From Desulfobotulus alkaliphilus (GTDB lineage Bacteria > Desulfobacterota > Desulfobacteria > Desulfobacterales > ASO4-4): DNA of 53,315 bases. Shown here piece by piece: positions 26,902 through 37,394 of the stretch. Numbering within the stretch: position 1 is the stretch's first letter; each line of letters begins with the position of its first letter. The translations under genes and the position numbers were made by a program. The stretch is taken from the NCBI RefSeq assembly GCF_007830435.1, contig NZ_VLLC01000024.1, positions 1-53,315 on the forward strand. The letters run 5' to 3'. The notes beneath the pieces are model-generated. The model searched no databases. It saw only the letters and a program-made list of their open reading frames with translations, and was not told where the DNA came from.

Positions 26902-28407
26902 ATGAAAAAAAATATTTTTTTTATTCTGCCCTGTTTTTTTCTGACCTTTTCTTCCCTTGCCTTCTGCCTGCCTGCCGTGGCAGCCAACCCCCTTCTCAGG
27001 GGAATTGCCGAATACAGGGAGGAACGTTTTGAAGAGGCACTGATTTCATTTAAGCAGGCGGAAAAGGATGACCCCGCATCCTCCATCACGGCCTTTTATC
27101 TGGGACTGACTTTCAAGCAGACCGGAGATTATGAAAAAGCTGTCCGCCATTACCGAAAGGCCCTGATACTGAAACCCCGTATCAATGATGCCTATACAGA
27201 GATCATCGAAGTCCTGATGCGCATGGACCGTACCTCTGAGGCCAGCGGCTATATCCTTGAGGCGGAAAGCGAGGGCATACGGCCGGATCAGATCGCCTTT
27301 CTCAAAGGCCTGAATGCTGCCCGGAGAGGAAAAAGCGAAGAAGCCATCCAGGCCTTTCAGGATGCCATACAGAAAAACCCGGACCTGAGCACAGCCGCAG
27401 AACTCCAGATCGCAATGCTCCATGTGCAGGAAGGAAAACTCCGCCGGGCAAAAAACAGCCTGGAAGCCCTTTCCACCATGGCTCCTGATACGGATCAGGC
27501 AGACTTTGCAAAGGAATACAGCGAGTCCCTTTCCCTGCTCATGGAAAGGCACAGAAAGTGGCACTTCAGCCTTGGAGCCGAAGGCCGTTATGATGACAAT
27601 GTCATTGCCAGTCCATCGACCCGGATCAGGGGCATAGATATAACAGATAAAAAGGACACGGCCCTTTCCAGCTCTTTTCAGGTGCGCTTCAGTCCACTTC
27701 TGGACAGGCCTTTCTCCTTTAACGGCCGCCTTGCCATGAACAGCACAGTTTACAGGGATACATCCACCCACAACACCCTGATGCCATCCCTTTCCCTTTC
27801 CCCTGCCTTCCACTTCAAAGGAGGCAACCTGTCACTGCCCCTGCTTTGGGACCGAACCTGGCTGGGAGGGCACGAATACATGAGCAATGCCAGTATCCGG
27901 CCCACCCTTCTGGTGCAGATGCAATCGAATCATACCCTCCGCCTTTCCGCAGCCTATACCAGAAGGGAGATGCTTCAGGCACCAAGGCTGGCCGATGAAA
28001 ACCGGGACAGCGACATATACACTGCCTCAGCAGCCTATTTTTATTCATTCACGGAAGCCGGAGGGCTTTTTCATATCCGGTATGAGCATATCCGGGATGA
28101 GGCCGAAGGAAACAACTGGAAAAACAAAGGGCAGCGCTATGGCGCTGGCATCCTCATCCCCCTTCAGAAAAAAATCCGCCTGTCCTTCTCAGCAGAACAT
28201 CTGAAACAGGATTACAGCAAAGAACACTCCGTATTCGGCATTCGCCGCAGGGATAAGGACACAGCCTGGACCGCCCTTTTTCTATGGGATCTTTCTCCCA
28301 ACCTACTCTTCAGCCTGAGTTACACGGGCAGCAGGGATGATTCCAACATCCCAATTTATGAATACCGTCGCAATGTTTTAAGCGCAGGACTGGAATACCG
28401 CTTTTAA
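26902..28407 (+). CDS. TPR protein with C-terminal outer-membrane beta-barrel
   Basis: Encodes 501 residues. A signal peptide (1-27, ending PAVAA) precedes about four TPR-like helical repeats (30-190; AFYLGLTFKQTGDYEKAVRHYRKAL is typical). From about residue 200 the sequence alternates polar and apolar residues, with many Tyr/Arg/Phe pairs, and ends LSAGLEYRF with the C-terminal Phe of outer-membrane proteins. This is the build of periplasmic TPR plus barrel proteins such as surface-lipoprotein assembly modifiers and polysaccharide exporters. The cargo is unknown. First gene of a set with the FecR-domain and CHASE2-cyclase genes; 41 nt before the FecR gene. Confidence 0.75.
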   Translation: MKKNIFFILPCFFLTFSSLAFCLPAVAANPLLRGIAEYREERFEEALISFKQAEKDDPASSITAFYLGLTFKQTGDYEKAVRHYRKALILKPRINDAYTEIIEVLMRMDRTSEASGYILEAESEGIRPDQIAFLKGLNAARRGKSEEAIQAFQDAIQKNPDLSTAAELQIAMLHVQEGKLRRAKNSLEALSTMAPDTDQADFAKEYSESLSLLMERHRKWHFSLGAEGRYDDNVIASPSTRIRGIDITDKKDTALSSSFQVRFSPLLDRPFSFNGRLAMNSTVYRDTSTHNTLMPSLSLSPAFHFKGGNLSLPLLWDRTWLGGHEYMSNASIRPTLLVQMQSNHTLRLSAAYTRREMLQAPRLADENRDSDIYTASAAYFYSFTEAGGLFHIRYEHIRDEAEGNNWKNKGQRYGAGILIPLQKKIRLSFSAEHLKQDYSKEHSVFGIRRRDKDTAWTALFLWDLSPNLLFSLSYTGSRDDSNIPIYEYRRNVLSAGLEYRF

Positions 28408-28448
28408 TCCTAAAATAATGCCCGGCAAAAAAGAGCAAAGGAGGCCCC

Positions 28449-31400
28449 ATGTACAGTCAAAACAGTTTCCACAAGATATCCAGCCTGCTCTTTTTTTCCC
28501 TTTTATGCCTGCCTTTCATCCACACCCCAGCCCTGCACGCAGAGCAGGCGGTGGGATATTTTGACAGAATTTCCGGCACAGTGGATGTGTTGAAAGGAGG
28601 GAACCTCCCTGCTTTACCCGCAGAAATCAATATGCTGCTTTATGTCCATGATGTCATACGCACCCGTAGTGCAGGCAGCGCCTCCATTCTTTTCAAAGAC
28701 GGCAATCGTCTGGATATTGCGGAGCGCAGCCGCATCGACATTAAAGAATATCTGATGGGCGAAACCACGGGAAGCCATATCTTCTCCCTGCCCAGAGGAA
28801 AAACAAGAGCCATTGTAAACCCTGAAAACACAAAACGCCTTGCCCTTCCGGATTCCGGAAACCGCTTTGAGATCCATACCCCCAATGCCGTTGCAGGAGT
28901 AAGGGGAACCGACTTCATTGTTCTCCACGATAAAAACACCACAATGGTACTGGTGGATAAAGGACTTGTGGATGTTTTTAATCCCAAAAAACCCGAAATC
29001 CGGATAAGGCTGACTCCGGGCTATGCCAGCACCATCCTGCCGGGCCGGATACCCCAGAGCCCAAGATCCATAAAAACGAAAGAAATGCAAAGGCACCAGC
29101 AGGATACTTCCCGTGATGAGGCAGCAGATAGCGGAGAGGCTGAGGGCAGCCCCCCGGGTCCTGTCCCGGAAAAAAAGGGATTGGGTATCGCGCCCCTCTC
29201 CCTGGAAAGCCCTGATTTCAGCCCTCCCCTCCTTTTAGCGGATACGGAAAGAAGCATACTGGAAGCACCCCATAAAGGTACAGCTGAACCGCCGCCCATT
29301 ACGGATCCCATAAACCAGCAGCCCCCTTTTCCTGATCCCAAACCTGAACCCGAACCTGAACCTGAACCCGAACCTGAGCCCGAACCTGAACCTGAGCCTG
29401 AGCCTGAACCTGAGCCCGAACCTGAACCTGAGCCTGAGCCTGAACCTGAGCCTGAACCTGAGCCTGAACCTGAGCCCGAACCTGAACCTGAGCCTGAGCC
29501 TGAACGGGCTTCCCTTTCCATGGCAGAGGGAACAAAATTCACCCCCAGTTCCCATGGACAGTGGGTCATCGTAGCGGATACACCTGTGCTGTTCGAATAC
29601 CAGCTCAACGACAGTGGCAACTGGGTTGCATTAAACAGCACCCCGGAAGAAAGCATTAATTTTTATATCAATAATTTCGAAGAAGGCCTACATATCATTG
29701 ATATCAGGGCAAAAAACCAAAACGATGAAATCATTGGCAAGCTTTCGGAAACATTCTTTTACGGTGCTGATACCTGGCATCTGACTGGAAGAATCCACAG
29801 TGACACCACAGCCCCTGCGGATACTTACGGCAAGTTTTATATGCACAGCACAATGAAGGAAGGCGTGATCCATATCCCTGTCAGTCTCAGCCAGCCAGAA
29901 GGTCCGCCGGATCGTTTTTACGGAGGTGGTTTCGCCTATGGAGAAACCACAACCATGGATCACGGATTCTGGATCACCGAAATTCCTGCCATCGTTCAGA
30001 GGGATGGGAAGATGCTCCATGGAGAAGGCTTTCTGAGCTACATGGGCATGCGCTACATGGGAAAAGGCGGAGTCATCTTCAATGCATTTTCCGATACAGA
30101 CATGGTGGAAGGCCACGTCTCCACCTCGCTGGATCTTTTCACCAAACAGAAGCTGCGCATGACTCCCCTTGCCTTTGCCGCCATGCTGGACATGCCCATA
30201 GCCTTCTCTGGTAATCTTATTCCGGAAATTCACCACATGGAAACCATATGGGGAGGAGTCCATGACCAGAGCGGCAGCACTCTCTGGAACCTCCAGGCAT
30301 CACAGCTCCATCAGCCGGTGAGCCTCATGGGAAGGTATCCCGTTACGGATCTCCATACACCCCGTATCTTTACGGGAAGCATGGCAAGCTATAATTACGT
30401 GGACGGCTCCATGTCCACCTATGATGGCGGTGCTTTCAGCGGCTTCATTGGAGGTCGGCAGATTCATGACAATATGGAAACAAGAATACGTTCCCTTTAC
30501 CGGGATCCCTATAACAGAACGGGTATTTTCAGCGGAATCATGGGAGCTGCAGGGGAAAAAAACATTTTTGAGGGTATTTCCATGATGCACGTACAGGGGG
30601 GAATACAAAGCAGCGTTGCGCTGGCCAGCCGCCCGGACAGCGGTCCCCTTACCCCGATAAGCTATTACCTGAGCCTTTACTCCCGCCCAGGATCCTTTGC
30701 CAGCGGCGGTGCCATTAACACCGAAAACACCCTGGAACAGAACCTTCACATGATGCATCTTCCCGAATCTCCCTGTTGGGGAATCGCAAAGTTGCAGATG
30801 GGGGGCAGCTATACGGGAACGACGGGTCCGGACTGGCACCTGAAGGTACATACGGACGACAACCTTCCAGGCATAAACCTCCATGTTTCCATGACAGGAA
30901 ACAACTGGGAGGAGGACAGGATAAGCGGAAAAAGCATAGGATACTACAGTCGCTCCGATGCCGCAGGCAACTCGACAGGAATCTATATCGGAGAAACCGT
31001 AGGCACCTTTGATGCCGCAGGATGGCAGGCCTTTGATCTGGGCAGCTTTATGAACACGGTCATGCTCCTCAGCAAAACAGACACGGGCAGCCATCCGGAC
31101 ACGGAGGCCCTGATCCAGCTTCGCATACCCGCCTTTGAAGTAGGCCGTGCCACCCTCTTCGGCAATAAGGACAGTGGAAACGGTATCATCAATGTACATA
31201 TGAATGATGTCATCTTCCTTGCCCCTGTCACGGGTTCCCGTCCCCGCATCTGGGCCACAGAGAATATCTATGGCAACTACGGAAGCACCAGGGACTATCA
31301 GGGACTCACCGTCCCCCTTTCAGGAGATGGCCTGAGCACGAATTTCACCTTTCAAAAATTTGACACCGCCTTAAGGCAGTGGAAGGCCCATATCCATGAC

Positions 31401-31526
31401 GGTGCAGGCAACCTTACAGGAGGCAGCTATACCGGAACTGTCAGCTTTGAAGGGGTTGCCGCAGGCCCGATCCATACGGATCTGCATCAGTTTTCCGGAA
31501 CAGCCGCAGGCATTGTTGATCCATGA
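28449..31526 (+). CDS. Exported FecR-domain protein with Pro-Glu repeat spacer
   Basis: Encodes 1025 residues. A signal peptide (about 1-31) is followed by a FecR domain (about 38-200: [50 protein letters not shown]). Residues 299-352 are 27 straight Pro-Glu dipeptides, and the remaining 670 residues are a Gly/Ser/Thr-rich domain I cannot name. The protein is probably periplasmic or exposed on the surface, with the PE stretch as a stiff, acidic spacer. AAAGGAGG precedes the ATG. The last 4 bases overlap the CHASE2-cyclase gene, so the two are translationally coupled. Such FecR and CHASE2-cyclase pairs occur in other bacteria, but their function is not established to my knowledge. Confidence 0.8.
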   Translation: MYSQNSFHKISSLLFFSLLCLPFIHTPALHAEQAVGYFDRISGTVDVLKGGNLPALPAEINMLLYVHDVIRTRSAGSASILFKDGNRLDIAERSRIDIKEYLMGETTGSHIFSLPRGKTRAIVNPENTKRLALPDSGNRFEIHTPNAVAGVRGTDFIVLHDKNTTMVLVDKGLVDVFNPKKPEIRIRLTPGYASTILPGRIPQSPRSIKTKEMQRHQQDTSRDEAADSGEAEGSPPGPVPEKKGLGIAPLSLESPDFSPPLLLADTERSILEAPHKGTAEPPPITDPINQQPPFPDPKPEPEPEPEPEPEPEPEPEPEPEPEPEPEPEPEPEPEPEPEPEPEPEPEPEPEPERASLSMAEGTKFTPSSHGQWVIVADTPVLFEYQLNDSGNWVALNSTPEESINFYINNFEEGLHIIDIRAKNQNDEIIGKLSETFFYGADTWHLTGRIHSDTTAPADTYGKFYMHSTMKEGVIHIPVSLSQPEGPPDRFYGGGFAYGETTTMDHGFWITEIPAIVQRDGKMLHGEGFLSYMGMRYMGKGGVIFNAFSDTDMVEGHVSTSLDLFTKQKLRMTPLAFAAMLDMPIAFSGNLIPEIHHMETIWGGVHDQSGSTLWNLQASQLHQPVSLMGRYPVTDLHTPRIFTGSMASYNYVDGSMSTYDGGAFSGFIGGRQIHDNMETRIRSLYRDPYNRTGIFSGIMGAAGEKNIFEGISMMHVQGGIQSSVALASRPDSGPLTPISYYLSLYSRPGSFASGGAINTENTLEQNLHMMHLPESPCWGIAKLQMGGSYTGTTGPDWHLKVHTDDNLPGINLHVSMTGNNWEEDRISGKSIGYYSRSDAAGNSTGIYIGETVGTFDAAGWQAFDLGSFMNTVMLLSKTDTGSHPDTEALIQLRIPAFEVGRATLFGNKDSGNGIINVHMNDVIFLAPVTGSRPRIWATENIYGNYGSTRDYQGLTVPLSGDGLSTNFTFQKFDTALRQWKAHIHDGAGNLTGGSYTGTVSFEGVAAGPIHTDLHQFSGTAAGIVDP
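29343..29504 (+). repeat. Hexanucleotide tandem repeat encoding (Pro-Glu)27
   Basis: Twenty-seven copies of CCY-GAR, in three variants (CCTGAA, CCTGAG, CCCGAA). The order is not random: a 36-base block of six hexamers is repeated exactly at 29373-29408, 29409-29444 and 29469-29504, with 24 bases of simpler repeat between the second and third. This pattern shows growth by duplication of the larger block. Changes in hexamer number keep the frame, so they would alter spacer length and not switch the gene off. Confidence 0.95.
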
Positions 31527-33586
31527 ACCCTTTTTTCCGGAGAAAATTTTCGGAGTCTTATCCCCTCGAAAATGGAAAAAAAACTCCGAAAATTTTTCTA
31601 TGCCATGTTTTCAAAACCCCCGAAGGCCTGCGAAAAAGCCTTTCCCTTGTCACGGGCATGGGAATTACCCTTTTCTGCGCAGGCCTTCTGTATGTTCAAG
31701 TCCCCTTTTTTGACCATGTGGAAAACAATCTTCTGGATTACCGTTTTAAAATGCGGGGCCCCCTGCCTGTTCCTGAAAATATTGTCATTGCAGCCATTGA
31801 TGAAAAAAGCCTTGCCCGCCTCGGCCGCTGGCCCTGGGACAGAAATGTCATGGCAGGGCTTGTGGAAAAACTTGGTGAAGCAGATGCCGCCCTCATTGTC
31901 TGGGACGTTTTTTTCACAGAACCCGAAAAAAACGATGCCATCCTTGCAGAAGCCCTGTATCAGGCAGGCAATGCCCTGCTTCCCCTGGTCATGGATTTTG
32001 AGCACAGCCCAAAGCCCTTATCCAGCCCCATCCCCCCCCTTTCGGCCCTGACATCCATCGAAAACAGCAGTGCCTTTTCCCATTATCCGCCCATCCTTGC
32101 CAAGCGCCTTCTCATGCCCATGGACATGCTCATGGAAGATGCAAGGGGTCTTGGACACATCAACATGTTTCCCGACAAGGACGGTTCCCTGAGGTGGGAG
32201 GCCCTTATCATTGCCCATGACGGATATCTCTATCCGGCCCTGAGCCTCAGGGCCGCTGCGGAATACCTTCAGGTTCCGCTGGAAAAAATCCGGGTGGAAG
32301 CCACCCGCAGCATACAGCTCGGTGAGCGCACCATTCCCACGGACCCCTGGGGACGCACCCTCATCAATTATTACGGACCCGGCCGCAGCTTTCCCCATGT
32401 CTCCATTGTGGATATTCTGGAAAACCAGACCGACAAAAAAAAGCTTTCCGGCAGCATTGTTCTTATCGGAGCCACCGCCGCAGGCATCTACGACCTGCGG
32501 GTAACCCCCTACAGTGCGGCCATGCCCGGCGTGGAAAAGCATGCGTCCCTCATTGCGTCCTTTCTGGAAGACCAGCCCCTTCAAAAAGCCCCCTTTACCC
32601 TGAATCTGGCCCTGCTCCTCGGCTCTGGCCTTCTGCTCACCCTTGCCATCACCCGTTTCAGAGCCATAGAAACCTCTTCCCCTCTGGCTCTGGGTTTTCT
32701 TCTGGCACTGGGTGCCACAGGCCATGCAGCCTTTACAGGATACGGACTCTGGCTGAACCTGACCCTGCCCTTCCTCAATACCCTGCTCATTTACAGCGGC
32801 GTCACCGCACTCCACTACGGCGTTGAAGAAAAAAACGCCCGCCGCATCCGTGCCATGTTTTCTTCCTATGTCACGGAAAGGGTTGTGAATGAACTGATAC
32901 AGCATCCTGAAATGGCAAAGCTGGGGGGGATCCGCAGGGAGGTGACCGTTCTTTTTTCCGATGTCCGGGGGTTCACCTCCTTTTCAGAAAAACATTCCCC
33001 GGAAGAGGTGGTCAGCATCCTCAATGAGTACCTCGGAGAAATGACAAGGGCCGTGTTCCGCCATGAGGGAACCCTCGACAAGTTCATCGGAGATGCTGTC
33101 ATGGTTTTCTGGAACGCCCCCATGCTTCAGCCCGACCATGCCGCCCTTGGGGTGTATTGCGCCCTGGACATGGTTGAAAGGCTTGAAAGGCTCCAGCAGA
33201 AATGGAAAAAGGAAGGAAAACCCCTTCTGGACTGTGGCATCGGACTCAACACTGGCGAAGTGCTGGTGGGCAACATTGGTGCCGAGGGCCAGAAAATGGA
33301 TTACACCATCATTGGCGATCAGGTGAACCTGGGGGCCAGACTGGAGTCCCTGACAAAAAAATATCAGGCCCGCATCCTGATCAGTGATGAGACCCTTAAA
33401 AGAATCCGGCCTTTCATGGAAGAGGGCCGCTTCCCCGGGCTGGTGGTCAGGGGCCGTGAAAGGGTCATTGTCAAGGGTAAGGAGAAGCCCGTCACCCTGT
33501 ACGAGGTGAGTCAGGAAAAAAACGCTTCTGCGGCCCAAATTATTCCATGCAGCCGGAACGATGTAGTAAAAATGACAGAAAAATAG
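31523..33586 (+). CDS. CHASE2-domain class III adenylate cyclase
   Basis: Encodes 687 residues. An N-terminal span (about 42-60) and a cluster of spans at about 355-440 enclose a periplasmic CHASE2 domain ([21 protein letters not shown], the family signature, at 85-107). The C-terminal class III cyclase domain (about 460-650) has metal-binding D480 (LFSDVRGFT) and D524 (FIGDAVM), adenine-selecting K520 and D593, and N602/R606 for the transition state ([16 protein letters not shown]). So it should make cAMP. It starts on the stop codon of the FecR gene (ATGA). The FecR protein is a plausible partner for its periplasmic part (inference). Confidence 0.9.
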   Translation: MNPFFRRKFSESYPLENGKKTPKIFLCHVFKTPEGLRKSLSLVTGMGITLFCAGLLYVQVPFFDHVENNLLDYRFKMRGPLPVPENIVIAAIDEKSLARLGRWPWDRNVMAGLVEKLGEADAALIVWDVFFTEPEKNDAILAEALYQAGNALLPLVMDFEHSPKPLSSPIPPLSALTSIENSSAFSHYPPILAKRLLMPMDMLMEDARGLGHINMFPDKDGSLRWEALIIAHDGYLYPALSLRAAAEYLQVPLEKIRVEATRSIQLGERTIPTDPWGRTLINYYGPGRSFPHVSIVDILENQTDKKKLSGSIVLIGATAAGIYDLRVTPYSAAMPGVEKHASLIASFLEDQPLQKAPFTLNLALLLGSGLLLTLAITRFRAIETSSPLALGFLLALGATGHAAFTGYGLWLNLTLPFLNTLLIYSGVTALHYGVEEKNARRIRAMFSSYVTERVVNELIQHPEMAKLGGIRREVTVLFSDVRGFTSFSEKHSPEEVVSILNEYLGEMTRAVFRHEGTLDKFIGDAVMVFWNAPMLQPDHAALGVYCALDMVERLERLQQKWKKEGKPLLDCGIGLNTGEVLVGNIGAEGQKMDYTIIGDQVNLGARLESLTKKYQARILISDETLKRIRPFMEEGRFPGLVVRGRERVIVKGKEKPVTLYEVSQEKNASAAQIIPCSRNDVVKMTEK

Positions 33587-33730
33587 TTGAAAAACCGCCT
33601 GCAATGTGTCACATGCAGAACTGGTTTCAGGCCCGCCGCCTTTGTCTTCACCATCCCGGCCTGTACCGGGCTTATCTGAAAACACAGCCCGGCACCAGAG
33701 ACCGGCAATCTCTCCTGGATGCGAGGCCCC

Positions 33731-34522
33731 ATGGACAAACTCCCTGTCTCTTTTCAGCAGGTCAGCTTCTCTTATGAAAACAGCATTCCCGTACTGGATG
33801 ATGTCAGTTTTGACATCCATGCAAGGGAACTGGTTGCCATGGTCGGCCCCAATGGCGGGGGAAAAACCACCCTTTTAAAACTCATGACCGGCATGCTGAC
33901 CCCGTCTTCAGGCAGCGTAAGTCTCTTTGGAAAAAAGCCCCTCTACGCCCGTCCCAGAATCGGATACATGCCCCAGTACCTGCACTTTGATCCCGATTTT
34001 CCCATTACAGTCCGGGAAGTGGTACTCATGGGCCGTCTGGGTCGCGGCGGCATTCGGGGCTTTCTGGGCTGGCCGGATAAAAAGGACCGCAGCAAGGCCA
34101 TGGAATGCCTTGCCCATGTGGAAATGGATACTCTGGCGGATCGTCCCTTTTCCGATCTGTCCGGAGGCCAGAAGCAGAGGGTTATGATTGCAAGGGCCCT
34201 TGCCTGCGAACCGGAACTTCTGCTTCTGGATGAACCCACGGCCAATGTGGATTCCCAGACGGAAAGCCGTTTCATGGCCCTTCTGGAAGAGCTTTCAGAA
34301 AAAATTACCGTAATCATGGTTTCCCATGACATGGGTTTTGTCAGTGCCCTTGTAAAGAGCGTTCTCTGCGTCAACAGAAAAGTGGTGGTGCATCCCACAT
34401 CGGAACTCACGGGAACGGCCATTCAGGATATTTATAACTGCAGCATGCAGATGGTCCGGCACGACCACCGCTGCACGGAAAAAGGGCATACCCATGTCAT
34501 CCCTGATCAGCGTTCTCTTTGA
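33731..34522 (+). CDS. Zinc/manganese-type ABC transporter ATPase (ZnuC-like)
   Basis: Encodes 263 residues. Walker A is GPNGGGKTTLL, the signature LSGGQKQR and Walker B LLLLDEPTAN; the H-loop is MVSHD. ITVREVVLMGRLGR is typical of the metal-import (ZnuC/MntB/SitB) subfamily. The C-terminal tail is histidine-rich (HDHRC, GHTH), which suggests metal sensing or binding. The start at 33731 (MDKLPVSFQQV) has GAGG just upstream. It overlaps the permease gene by 29 nt. No substrate-binding protein gene lies next to it. Confidence 0.85.
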   Translation: MDKLPVSFQQVSFSYENSIPVLDDVSFDIHARELVAMVGPNGGGKTTLLKLMTGMLTPSSGSVSLFGKKPLYARPRIGYMPQYLHFDPDFPITVREVVLMGRLGRGGIRGFLGWPDKKDRSKAMECLAHVEMDTLADRPFSDLSGGQKQRVMIARALACEPELLLLDEPTANVDSQTESRFMALLEELSEKITVIMVSHDMGFVSALVKSVLCVNRKVVVHPTSELTGTAIQDIYNCSMQMVRHDHRCTEKGHTHVIPDQRSL

Positions 34523-35363
34523 CCCGGATATCGTTTTTCTGCGTTATGCCTTTGCTGCGGGAATTCTGTCCAGCATCAGCTTCGGCGTGGTGGGCTCCTA
34601 TGTGGTGGCCAGACGCATCAGCACCATTGCCGGAGCCATTGCCCACTGTGTGCTGGGCGGTATCGGCTTTGCGCTTTTCATGCAGGAAAGGAGCGATTCC
34701 ATTTTGTGGACGCCCCTTACGGGTGCCCTGATGGCAGCCCTGATGGCGGCCTTTATCATAGGCCTGGTCAGCCTCAGGGCAGGACAGAGGGAGGATACGG
34801 TCATCAATGCCCTCTGGGCTGTGGGCATGGCCATTGGTCTTCTTTTCATGGCAAGGACATCGGGATACATTGATCCCATGAGTTTTCTCTTCGGTAACAT
34901 CCTCATGATAGGACCCGCCGACCTTCAGCTCATGGGCATCATGGCTGCCTTCATCATCCTGATGGTCGTGCTTTTCTACAACAAGCTTGTGGCCGTATGC
35001 TTTGACGAGGAATTTCTGGAACTCAGGGGGGTTCCCGCCCATTTTTATTATTTCATGCTCCTTGTTCTCACAGCTTTAAGTATTGTTCTTTTAATCCGGG
35101 TGGTGGGTATTGTGCTGGTCATTGCCATGCTGACCCTGCCCGCAGCCATCGCCGGCCAGCTCTCCCGGAGCCTTGCCGGCATGATGGGGCTTGCCGTTCT
35201 TTTTTCCATGGGCTTTACCACAGGAGGTATTGCCTTAAGCTTTGAAACGGATCTGCCCACAGGTCCTGTCATTGTGGTGCTGGCTGCGGCCAGCTATCTC
35301 TGCCTGCTGATCTACCGTTTCATTGATGGCAGGCTGAACAAAACCACCCTTCACTCAAAATAA
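34494..35363 (+). CDS. Metal ABC transporter permease (ZnuB-like, ABC-3 family)
   Basis: Encodes 289 residues with about eight membrane spans. SSISFGVVGSYVVARRISTIAGAIAHCVLGGIG near the start and VGIVLVIAMLTLPAAIA near the C terminus are ABC-3 family hallmarks. It forms the membrane channel with the upstream ATPase to import zinc or manganese (iron is possible). It overlaps the ATPase gene by 29 nt, a sign of coupled translation. The missing binding protein could be encoded elsewhere. Confidence 0.85.
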   Translation: MSSLISVLFDPDIVFLRYAFAAGILSSISFGVVGSYVVARRISTIAGAIAHCVLGGIGFALFMQERSDSILWTPLTGALMAALMAAFIIGLVSLRAGQREDTVINALWAVGMAIGLLFMARTSGYIDPMSFLFGNILMIGPADLQLMGIMAAFIILMVVLFYNKLVAVCFDEEFLELRGVPAHFYYFMLLVLTALSIVLLIRVVGIVLVIAMLTLPAAIAGQLSRSLAGMMGLAVLFSMGFTTGGIALSFETDLPTGPVIVVLAAASYLCLLIYRFIDGRLNKTTLHSK

Positions 35364-35370
35364 AACACGA

Positions 35371-35401
35371 GGCCCCGGAGTTTTTGTCTCTCCGAGCCTT
35401 A
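35371..35401 (+). terminator. Possible terminator after the metal ABC operon
   Basis: AGGCCCCGGAG and CTCCGAGCCT can pair with a small bulge around a loop containing TTTTT, placed 8-10 bases after the permease stop. No T tract follows the stem, so a factor-independent terminator is not certain; it could also be part of the speA leader. Confidence 0.3.
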
Positions 35402-35435
35402 AACACACAACATTAAAGAAAAAAAGGATCTGGAA

Positions 35436-37355
35436 TTGCTCGAAAAAAACTCCCTTGACCGCTGGGCCCTGGAAAATGCGCTGGATCTTTACGGCGTACG
35501 CAACTGGGGTGCCGGTTATTTCGACATTTCCCAGGATGGCGAGGTTATCATCACCCCCATTCCTGACCGTAAGGATCTGAGCATCAGCATCCCCAAACTC
35601 ATAGAAGGCATCCGGGCAAGGGGCAAGGAAATGCCCGTGCTGCTGCGCATAGAGAACATTCTGGATTCCCAGATCTCATGCCTGCACAATGCCTTTGCCC
35701 TTGCCATTAAAAATGCAGGATACAGGGGGAATTTCAGGGGCGTCTATCCCATCAAGGTCAACCAGCAGAAACAGGTGGTGGAAGAGGTGGCCAGCTTCGG
35801 TGCCCGCTACCATCACGGCCTTGAAGCCGGTTCCAAGGCAGAACTCATTGCCGCCCTCTCCTTCCTTAAAGACCCCGAGGCCTGCATCATCTGCAACGGC
35901 TACAAGGACGAGGAATTTGTGGATCTGGCCCTCTGGGCCTGCAAGATGGGCTTCCCCTGCTTCCTTGTGGTGGAGATGCCCGGAGAACTGGAACTCATCC
36001 TTGAAAGGGCTGCCATCATTGAGGTTCGGCCCCTGATCGGAATCCGCATCAAACTGGCTTCCAAGGCTGGCGGTCACTGGACGGACTCCGGAGGAGACCG
36101 CAGCATTTTCGGCCTTGATACCACCCAGGTTGTGGGCCTTGTGGACAGACTCCGGGAAGTTGACATGCTGGACTGCCTCCAGCTCCTTCACTATCATCTA
36201 GGTTCCCAGATACCCAACATCCGGGATATCCGTAATGCCGTACTGGAAGCCTGCCGCATTTATGCGGGTCTTATCAGCGAAGGGGCACCCATGGGCTATC
36301 TGGACCTTGGCGGCGGGCTTGCGGTGGACTACGACGGCTCCCACACCAACTTCTCCAACTCCCGCAACTACAGCATTGATGAGTACTGCGCGGACATTGT
36401 GGAAACCGTCATGGGTGTTATGGATGAGGAAGAACTGGAACATCCTACCATCATTACGGAATCCGGCAGGGCCACGGTAGCCTATTATTCCGTGCTTCTT
36501 TTCAACATTCTCGATGTCAGCCGTCTGGAACCCCAGCCCTTTCTCAGTGATATCCCCGAAGATGCACCGGATGTGATTGTCAATCTGGTGGATGTTCTGC
36601 ATTCCCTGACCCTGCGCAATCTTCAGGAATGCTTCAACGATGCCATCTATTACAGGGATGAACTGCGCCAGCGTTTTCAGCATGGCGCCGTTACCTTACG
36701 GGAGCGCTCCCTCGGTGAAACCATTTTCTGGCACATCATCCACACCATTGCCCAGGACGTGAAAAAACTCAAACGCATTCCACCGGAACTCAGTGAGCTG
36801 GATGATGCCCTCGCAGACATCTACTATGGCAACCTGAGTGTTTTCCAGAGCCTCCCCGATGCCTGGGCCATTGACCATATCTTTCCTATCATGCCCATTC
36901 ACAGGCTGCTGGAAAAACCCACACGCAACGCCGTCATTGCAGACATCACCTGCGACTGCGACGGCAAACTGGACAGCTTCATTGACATCCATGGTGTCAG
37001 AAGATCCCTGCCCCTGCACGAACTCCGGCCCGATGAGGAGTATTATCTCGGTGCCTTTCTGGTGGGTGCCTATCAGGAAACCCTTGGGGATCTGCACAAC
37101 CTTTTCGGGGATACCAATGTGGTCAGTGTCCGTATCCGGGAAGACGGTACCCTTGATTATGTCAAGGAAATGGAAGGGGATTCCGTGGCCGATGTTCTGA
37201 GTTATGTGGAATACAGCCCCAAAGCCATGGCTGAACGTTTCCGGCATACGGCAGAAATGGCCATCAAGGCCGGATTCATCAGCGTTGAAGACCGCTACAA
37301 GGTCATGAAAGCCTATGAAACGGGCTTACTGGGATACACCTACTATGAACGCTGA
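35436..37355 (+). CDS. speA: Biosynthetic arginine decarboxylase
   Basis: Encodes 639 residues, a fold III PLP enzyme that decarboxylates arginine to agmatine. YPIKVNQQKQV carries the PLP lysine, GLEAGSKAEL and HYHLGSQIPNI are family motifs, DLGGGLAVDYDG binds phosphate, and CDCDGKLDSFID holds the second-site cysteine. The length fits the SpeA family (about 630-660). The start is TTG at 35436, preceded by AAAAGGAT; no in-frame ATG is available between it and the upstream stop. First gene of a four-gene polyamine operon, 39 nt before the next gene. Confidence 0.93.
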   Translation: MLEKNSLDRWALENALDLYGVRNWGAGYFDISQDGEVIITPIPDRKDLSISIPKLIEGIRARGKEMPVLLRIENILDSQISCLHNAFALAIKNAGYRGNFRGVYPIKVNQQKQVVEEVASFGARYHHGLEAGSKAELIAALSFLKDPEACIICNGYKDEEFVDLALWACKMGFPCFLVVEMPGELELILERAAIIEVRPLIGIRIKLASKAGGHWTDSGGDRSIFGLDTTQVVGLVDRLREVDMLDCLQLLHYHLGSQIPNIRDIRNAVLEACRIYAGLISEGAPMGYLDLGGGLAVDYDGSHTNFSNSRNYSIDEYCADIVETVMGVMDEEELEHPTIITESGRATVAYYSVLLFNILDVSRLEPQPFLSDIPEDAPDVIVNLVDVLHSLTLRNLQECFNDAIYYRDELRQRFQHGAVTLRERSLGETIFWHIIHTIAQDVKKLKRIPPELSELDDALADIYYGNLSVFQSLPDAWAIDHIFPIMPIHRLLEKPTRNAVIADITCDCDGKLDSFIDIHGVRRSLPLHELRPDEEYYLGAFLVGAYQETLGDLHNLFGDTNVVSVRIREDGTLDYVKEMEGDSVADVLSYVEYSPKAMAERFRHTAEMAIKAGFISVEDRYKVMKAYETGLLGYTYYER

Positions 37356-37394
37356 GACCTTAAAAACGAGCAAAAAAAACAAGGGAGGTAACCA

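Noticed and set aside
29021-29656. Minus-strand frame of 211 residues with a long Gly-Ser repeat
   Set aside because: It is the complement of the Pro-Glu coding repeat. It has no ribosome site, and the plus-strand frame has a signal peptide and FecR domain.
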